From Nocardioides sp. (lineage in GTDB: Bacteria; Actinomycetota; Actinomycetes; Propionibacteriales; Nocardioidaceae), in NCBI GenBank assembly GCA_030452025.1, contig JAKDNC010000108.1, positions 1 to 9,042 of the forward strand: 9,042 nucleotides of DNA. Reading direction: 5' to 3'. The notes below the pieces were generated by a model. The model was not told the DNA's origin and did no database searches. It saw nothing but the letters and a program-made list of their open reading frames with translations. Position 1 is the stretch's first letter. Every line of letters starts with the position of its first letter. Below, in pieces: positions 4,975-9,042 of the stretch. Made by a program: the position numbers and the translations under genes.

Positions 4975-6417
4975 ATGAAGAAGATCCTCGCCATGGGAAG
5001 TGCGTTGGCCCTGCTGTTGCTGGGCCTCGCCTTCCTCGTCAGCAGTCCGGTGAGTGCGCAACCGGAAGCCGGCCCCGATGCGGCCGGATCGTCTCCGGAC
5101 AACCCGATCGTGCTCGACTCGGCGGACGACGTCCCCGAAGGTGCGGTGCAGACGGGACAGACCAAGGACAAGTGTGCGACCACGACCACGTGGAGCCTGA
5201 CCGAGTCCGCGGTGCCGGAAACCGAAACCCGTGAGACCCGCTACTCGTCCTACACCGAGCCGTTCGCTGGGGAGTCACACGAGGAGTACCAGTACTCGCG
5301 TCACGTTGAAGAGGTCGAGGGCACGCTGGAGCAGCGGTACGCCAAGACCATCGAGCACCCGGCTGTCCCGCAGGAGACGGCCAATCAGTACAAGTGGAGT
5401 CGCAGGGTTTACACCGTGCTCGCCAAGCCGTCAGTGCCGGGAACGCCTTCCCACTACGAATTGGAGTCCATCTGGCGCGTCGAGGGTGACGTGCCGGAGG
5501 GCGAGGGCTGGTCGATCTGCAACCAGCGGATCATCAAGGACCACGGCACGCCGTACACGAAGGAGTACCAGTGGCACCAGTTGATTCCCGGTACTCCGTA
5601 CCAGCCTGCGGTTCGGCCTCAGTTTTACTACCAGAACACCGACTACCTGCCGGAGGGCGTATCTCCGTCCAACGAATGGCCTGCGGACGCCGTTGACGTT
5701 GCGGAGTGGAGGCGTGGTGGCAAGAGCGTGATCATCACCAAGCCCTACGAGAAGGCATGGACCGAGACGATCTTCTACACCGGCAAGCCCGATGGGTCGA
5801 ACGACGAAGGTGATGCTGCCTACGTGACCTACCCGCCCGGTGGTGGCTACAGCGCCTACGGTGAGTCACGCTGGAAGGACGGCATCGAGCCCGCTGAGGC
5901 CTACGACGAGTTCTACAACGGCGAGCCCGAGAACACGCGGAGCGAGGACGACGCAGCCTGGGTGACGTACACGCCCGCGGGTGATTGGACCCAGTCGGCG
6001 CAGCGGACAGTCGTCGACGAGGAAGCTCGGGAAGGCTTCTGGGCGTACTTCGTCCTGGGTGGCGAGGTCTCGCTCGCGGAGGACGACGCCACGTGGGTCA
6101 TCGATGAAGATGCACCGGTCGAGGGCTGGGTGAAGTTCGACGAGCGCATGGTGTCGGCCGAGGACGGCGTGGACGAGGTCGTGACCTACTACTCCTACAA
6201 CGACGGCAAGGAGTGCGGGGTTCCGCCGACGGAGGAGCCGCCGACGGACGTCACGCCCACGGCTGACACTCCTGATCAGCCTGCCCCGCAGGCGGAGCCC
6301 AAGCCGAACGGCGTACTGCCCAACACGGGTGGACCCGACGCGATGTGGGGCGCCCTCGCGGCCAGCCTGATCGCCCTCGGCGGCGGACTGCTGCTCTGGC
6401 GACGTCGCGCGGTCTGA
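4975..6417 (+). CDS. LPXTG (LPNTG) sortase-anchored surface protein with tandem repeats
   Basis: This 480-residue secreted protein has a signal peptide (MKK, a hydrophobic core at 4-22, probable cleavage after VSA at 28). A classical sorting signal closes it: LPNTG at 448-452, a hydrophobic segment and an RRRAV tail. Sortase would cut between Thr451 and Gly452 and attach the protein to peptidoglycan. The ectodomain is acidic and rich in Tyr and Trp. Residues 80-220 repeat short motifs such as EYQYSR, QYKWSR and EYQWHQ with PGTP turns. Residues 238-420 contain about four units of 42-46 residues marked by DAAYVTY (280-286), DAAWVTY (326-332) and DATWV (371-375); the first unit (238-251) is degenerate. 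A Pro/Thr/Glu-rich spacer precedes LPNTG. There are few cysteines and no enzyme motif, so an adhesin or structural role is inferred. No sortase gene is in the window. Confidence 0.85.
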   Translation: MKKILAMGSALALLLLGLAFLVSSPVSAQPEAGPDAAGSSPDNPIVLDSADDVPEGAVQTGQTKDKCATTTTWSLTESAVPETETRETRYSSYTEPFAGESHEEYQYSRHVEEVEGTLEQRYAKTIEHPAVPQETANQYKWSRRVYTVLAKPSVPGTPSHYELESIWRVEGDVPEGEGWSICNQRIIKDHGTPYTKEYQWHQLIPGTPYQPAVRPQFYYQNTDYLPEGVSPSNEWPADAVDVAEWRRGGKSVIITKPYEKAWTETIFYTGKPDGSNDEGDAAYVTYPPGGGYSAYGESRWKDGIEPAEAYDEFYNGEPENTRSEDDAAWVTYTPAGDWTQSAQRTVVDEEAREGFWAYFVLGGEVSLAEDDATWVIDEDAPVEGWVKFDERMVSAEDGVDEVVTYYSYNDGKECGVPPTEEPPTDVTPTADTPDQPAPQAEPKPNGVLPNTGGPDAMWGALAASLIALGGGLLLWRRRAV

Positions 6418-6431
6418 CCCTTGCAGGCGAG

Positions 6432-6465
6432 AACCCCTGGTACGCCCATCGCCGGGTCAGGGGTT
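6432..6465. terminator. Bidirectional stem-loop terminator candidate
   Basis: AACCCCTG (6432-6439) pairs perfectly with CAGGGGTT (6458-6465). Inside the 18-nt loop CCC (6445-6447) can pair with GGG (6454-6456). It lies 14 nt after the surface-protein stop and 39 nt beyond the stop of the convergent FUSC gene. No T-tract follows on either strand, which is common for terminators in high-GC actinobacteria. Confidence 0.6.
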
Positions 6466-6504
6466 GTAGCCGGATTTGGGAGCCCCTTCGGCGCGCGGGT
6501 GCGC

Positions 6505-7653
6505 TCACGCTCCGGGGTTCGGCGACGGCTCCTCGCGTGCCCTTCTGGCCGAGGCGACGTCATCGACGATGACCGCGACGTGCCGGACGCTGGTGATCAG
6601 GGACCCGTAGATCGGCCACAGCTCACCGGCATGGCCCTCCTGTGGGGTGAACTCGTCGGCGAGGCGATCGAGTCGGTCGCGAATCGGCTCCACCTCCGCG
6701 TCGGGATCCTCGATGGAGCGACCGGCATCGCGGACGATGTCCACCCACTTCCTTCGGAAGTCCTCGTCCCACTCGCGTTCGGCGTAGGTCGCCTCCCGGA
6801 CGGTGCGTGTCAGGTGCCGAAGATGCGAGACGCCTTCACCGATCCGGGCGAGGATGTGCTCGTAGTCGACCTCCTCGCCACGAGCCTGCGGCGCCCTGCG
6901 GCGGCGCTCGGCGAGGATCGGCGTCCAGATGCGCGGGTTCATCCGCTCGCTCTCGCGCGCGAAGCGCACCGTCTGCCACGCTGAGTCGAGCTCATTGTCG
7001 AGAGCGTTCATCTCGGAGAGCCACGCGTCGGCGTGATCGGTGGACCAGGTGCCCTCCAGCTCCTCGGCCATGTCGACGAAGACCTTGCCCATGCGGCGGT
7101 TGATGTTGTCCACGTAGCGGGCTGCCTGCTGGTTGCGCAGTGGTGGAATCAGGGCGAGGTTGACCACGACACCGACCAGGACGCCGAGCCCCACCTCGAG
7201 GAGGCGGTCGTCGAGCAGCGGGGCCTGGTCACCGAAGCCGCTGCCGAGGATGAACACGGCCGTGGTCGCGATCGCGATCCCCTCGTCGCGCAGCCAGGTC
7301 AATCGTGAGCCGAGGAGACCGACGAAGAGGGCGAGGGCGAAGGTCCACAGGTGAACCCCGAGGAGCTGGCCGATGACGAGGGAGAGCGCCACGCCGGCAG
7401 TGGAGGCGACCGTGGTCTGCGCTCCCCGGGACAGCGACCGGTAGACCGTGGCGTGCACGGTCAGCAGGGCGGTCCACGGCGCCAGGAACGGAATCGGTGA
7501 GTCCAGGACGTGTATCGAGAGCCACCACGCGGCAGTGGCGGCAACGGTGCACTTGATGATCTGGATCAGGTCGGTGATGAACTCCGGCGAGCTCAACATC
7601 TCCCGCGCTCTGCCGGCGCGCGTGCGAGGGTGCGCACCTGCCTTGCTGTCCAT
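6505..7653 (-). CDS. FUSC / aromatic acid exporter-type membrane protein
   Basis: A 382-residue integral membrane protein. The N-terminal half (about 27-175) holds around six membrane helices, including IIKCTVAATAAWWLSIHVL, VASTAGVALSLVIGQLLGV, LWTFALALFVGLLG and LEVGLGVLVGVVVNLALIPP. The short segment PWTALLTVHATVYRSLSRG is the conserved loop pattern of the FUSC/ArAE superfamily. The C-terminal half (about 176-365) is charged and helical, probably cytoplasmic, with RRMGKVFVDMAEELEG and DRLDRLADEF. Family members with two such halves export aromatic carboxylic acids or fusaric acid; this one has a single half and would need to dimerise. The ATG at 7653 has AAGGA 8 nt upstream. The gene diverges from the lipoprotein gene across 205 nt in which I see no firm promoter. 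The substrate is unknown. Confidence 0.8.
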   Translation of the reverse strand: MDSKAGAHPRTRAGRAREMLSSPEFITDLIQIIKCTVAATAAWWLSIHVLDSPIPFLAPWTALLTVHATVYRSLSRGAQTTVASTAGVALSLVIGQLLGVHLWTFALALFVGLLGSRLTWLRDEGIAIATTAVFILGSGFGDQAPLLDDRLLEVGLGVLVGVVVNLALIPPLRNQQAARYVDNINRRMGKVFVDMAEELEGTWSTDHADAWLSEMNALDNELDSAWQTVRFARESERMNPRIWTPILAERRRRAPQARGEEVDYEHILARIGEGVSHLRHLTRTVREATYAEREWDEDFRRKWVDIVRDAGRSIEDPDAEVEPIRDRLDRLADEFTPQEGHAGELWPIYGSLITSVRHVAVIVDDVASARRAREEPSPNPGA

Positions 7654-7858
7654 GATTTGTCCTTCCGTCGCGGCGTGACCTGCGACTACCGTGACAGGAC
7701 GCTAGCCGTTGTCGGCGGGGGCGCCAGAACTGACCTTGCCCATCCGTGCTCGATCAGGCTTTGCGCAGACCCCCAATACTGGTCATGACTTGGTCGCTGA
7801 GATTGCCCAGACTCGCGGTATCCCATCAGCAGTGCCATTTCGAGCAGGGAGTCCGAAG

Positions 7859-8461
7859 GTGACGTGTCCGCGCAGCGCTCTGGCCCCAATCGTTCTCACG
7901 TCGACACTCGCGCTCCTGGCTGGATGCTCGAACTCGTCCACCAGCGGCGGCAAAGCGGACCGGGAGTTGGGGGTGGAGGTGAACGAGGACAACTGCGTCA
8001 CTCCTGAAGGCGTCGACATGTGCGAGGCGCTGGCGATGGAACAGGTGGCCGCCGAAGGCATCGCCACCGGATCGAGCGTGGAGCTAATGACCAGGGGAGG
8101 GGACCCGCTCAACACCTTCGTCGGTGAGGGCGAGCTGGTGCAGGCAGGTGATCAGTTCGACGTCGTGTGTGTCACCGAGGACGACTACGGTCGCACCACG
8201 GTGGGCGTCCTTCTCCCGCCCGAATTCGACCTGGGCCACGTCGACGCCGACGCCTGGGCTCCGGGCAAGGTGGAAGGAGCGAATCTGGTGCCCGTCGCCT
8301 TCTTGGTCGGAGACGGCATTGACGACGTCGAGACGGTGAAGGAGACGTTGGGGTCGCAGCTGGCCGATCAGTTCGTCGAGCTGGATCCGCGAAACTCGTG
8401 CGAGGACCACCGGGTCGTCTGGGACAGCCTGGACAGGGTGGCCATTCTGGCTGCCTCCTGA
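7859..8461 (+). CDS. Small lipoprotein of unknown function
   Basis: I place the start at GTG 7859, giving 200 residues, because AGGGAG (7846-7851) lies 7 nt upstream and the resulting N-terminus is a lipoprotein signal: Arg5, a hydrophobic stretch and the lipobox LLAGC with Cys23 as the lipidated residue. An in-frame start at 7709 would add 50 residues in front of the signal sequence and is unlikely. After a Ser/Gly-rich tether (SNSSTSGGK) comes an acidic globular domain that I do not recognise, with cysteines in DNCVTPEG, DMCEAL, DVVCVTEDD and NSCEDH that could form two disulfides. The protein is expected outside the membrane, anchored by lipid. It diverges from the FUSC gene and converges on the dehydrogenase gene. 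Function not assigned. Confidence 0.75.
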   Translation: MTCPRSALAPIVLTSTLALLAGCSNSSTSGGKADRELGVEVNEDNCVTPEGVDMCEALAMEQVAAEGIATGSSVELMTRGGDPLNTFVGEGELVQAGDQFDVVCVTEDDYGRTTVGVLLPPEFDLGHVDADAWAPGKVEGANLVPVAFLVGDGIDDVETVKETLGSQLADQFVELDPRNSCEDHRVVWDSLDRVAILAAS

Positions 8462-8484
8462 TCGCGAGCAGTCCCACGTGAACC

Positions 8485-8497
8485 GGGCCGCCGGCCC
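8485..8497. terminator. GC-rich stem-loop between convergent genes
   Basis: GGGCC (8485-8489) pairs with GGCCC (8493-8497) around GCC, in the 57-nt gap between the lipoprotein stop and the dehydrogenase stop. The position suits a bidirectional terminator; the short stem and lack of a T-tract keep confidence low. Confidence 0.35.
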
Positions 8498-8518
8498 CAG
8501 CCTCGAAATCTCAGCATC

Positions 8519-9042
8519 TCAGCGGGAAATCGTGACGCCGCCGTCGACGACGAGTGTCTCGCCGACGACGTAGTCGCCGGCGCGGGATGCCAGGTAGATC
8601 GCGGCGCCGGCCATGTCCTCGGGCTCGCCGATCCGGCCGGAGGGAATTCCGGCGCTGATCTCGTCGCCGTGGTCGCGCGCCTCTTTGTTCATGTTCGAGG
8701 CAAAGGCGCCGGGAGCGATCGCGCTGACCACGATTCCCTCGGGGGCCAGGCGGACGGCCATCCGCCTGGTCAGGTGAACGACGCCCGCCTTGCTGGCGTG
8801 ATAGCTGTAGGTCTCCAGCGGGTTCACCGAAAGTCCGTCGATCGAGGCGATGTTGATGATCTTGGCCAGGTGGCCCGCCTTCCTGCCCTCGAGGAGCAAC
8901 GGCTTGAGGGTCTGGGCCAGGAAGAACGGCGCCTTGAGGTTGAGGTCCATCACCTTGTCCCAGCCGGACTCAGGGAACTCGTCGAAGTCTGCGGCCCAGG
9001 CGGCGCCCGCGTTGTTGACGAGGATGTCGAGTGACTTCTCGT
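8519..9042 (-). CDS. Short-chain dehydrogenase/reductase (SDR), N-terminus beyond the window
   Basis: The frame is open to the right edge, so the first part, including the TGxxxGxG nucleotide-binding loop, is missing; 173 C-terminal residues remain. In the fragment, NNAG (residues 9-12) is the classical SDR stabilising motif. Ser65 in NIASIDG, Tyr79 and Lys83 in SYHASK complete the catalytic triad (Y-x3-K). The segment following, up to IAPGAFASNMN, is the usual PG turn and substrate-loop region. The end VVGETLVVDGGVTISR is the normal SDR C-terminus. Classical SDRs of this type are cytoplasmic NAD(P)H-dependent ketone or alcohol oxidoreductases. The SIDG and NPLETYSYHASKAG stretches recall the RhlG/gluconate-5-dehydrogenase-like branch, but the substrate cannot be told. 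The ATG at 8953 is internal, because NNAG lies upstream of it. Confidence 0.88.
   Translation of the reverse strand, partial: EKSLDILVNNAGAAWAADFDEFPESGWDKVMDLNLKAPFFLAQTLKPLLLEGRKAGHLAKIINIASIDGLSVNPLETYSYHASKAGVVHLTRRMAVRLAPEGIVVSAIAPGAFASNMNKEARDHGDEISAGIPSGRIGEPEDMAGAAIYLASRAGDYVVGETLVVDGGVTISR

Noticed and set aside
4626..5061. Several short frames (both strands) inside the intergenic leader region
   Set aside because: None has a ribosome binding site or a protein-like composition, and they cross the structured leader; the 4738 ATG lies upstream of the predicted transcription start.
7709..7858. N-terminal extension of the lipoprotein frame
   Set aside because: It would bury the lipoprotein signal 50 residues inside the protein, and the GTG at 7859 has a well-spaced AGGGAG ribosome binding site.
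8669..9034. 121-residue plus-strand frame
   Set aside because: It is antisense to the dehydrogenase catalytic region (YHASK, NNAG), which is clearly coding on the minus strand.

Overview
The window is very GC-rich and gene-dense. Most genes use ATG or GTG starts, and several start directly downstream of TANNNT -10 boxes with no ribosome binding site, which is typical of Actinobacteria. The gene order DsrE / nitrobindin / Fur (Nur-like) / YgfZ, the LPXTG surface protein and the lipoprotein all fit a Gram-positive actinobacterium. My best guess is Propionibacteriales (Nocardioidaceae-like); this is inference, not a database result.

Layout. Positions 2-250 hold the C-terminal end of a low-molecular-weight tyrosine-phosphatase-like protein (+), converging on a small DsrE-family protein (301-663, -). 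Only 34 bp separate the DsrE start from the divergent nitrobindin-family heme protein (698-1192, +). The nitrobindin stop codon overlaps the GTG of a Fur-family repressor (1189-1620, +), whose histidine pattern matches the nickel regulator Nur. A 150-bp gap with a long inverted repeat and its own -10 box precedes ygfZ (1774-2754, +), the folate-binding Fe-S-maintenance protein. An unrecognised, probably helical-repeat protein (2791-4212, +) follows and overlaps by 10 nt the convergent stand-alone mannose-phosphate-type cupin (4203-4580, -).

The most distinctive region is 4621-6470. A 394-nt intergenic stretch carries a promoter-like area with a CRP-like half-palindrome and an 11-bp direct repeat. 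It is followed by a strongly structured 5' leader of about 225 nt, whose core resembles the GEMM (c-di-GMP-I) riboswitch family in places. The leader precedes a secreted, repeat-containing protein with an LPNTG sortase signal (4975-6417, +). A stem-loop at 6432-6465 separates it from a convergent FUSC/aromatic-acid-exporter-type membrane protein (6505-7653, -). Divergent from that gene is a small unknown lipoprotein (7859-8461, +), which converges on a short-chain dehydrogenase (8519-9042, -) running off the right edge.

Functional reading. The left half groups redox, heme, metal-regulation and Fe-S housekeeping genes. The right half is envelope-related: surface protein, exporter-like protein and lipoprotein. 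The candidate new system is the structured leader plus surface protein; its ligand and function are not established here. No tRNA, rRNA, CRISPR array, transposase or integrase was seen.
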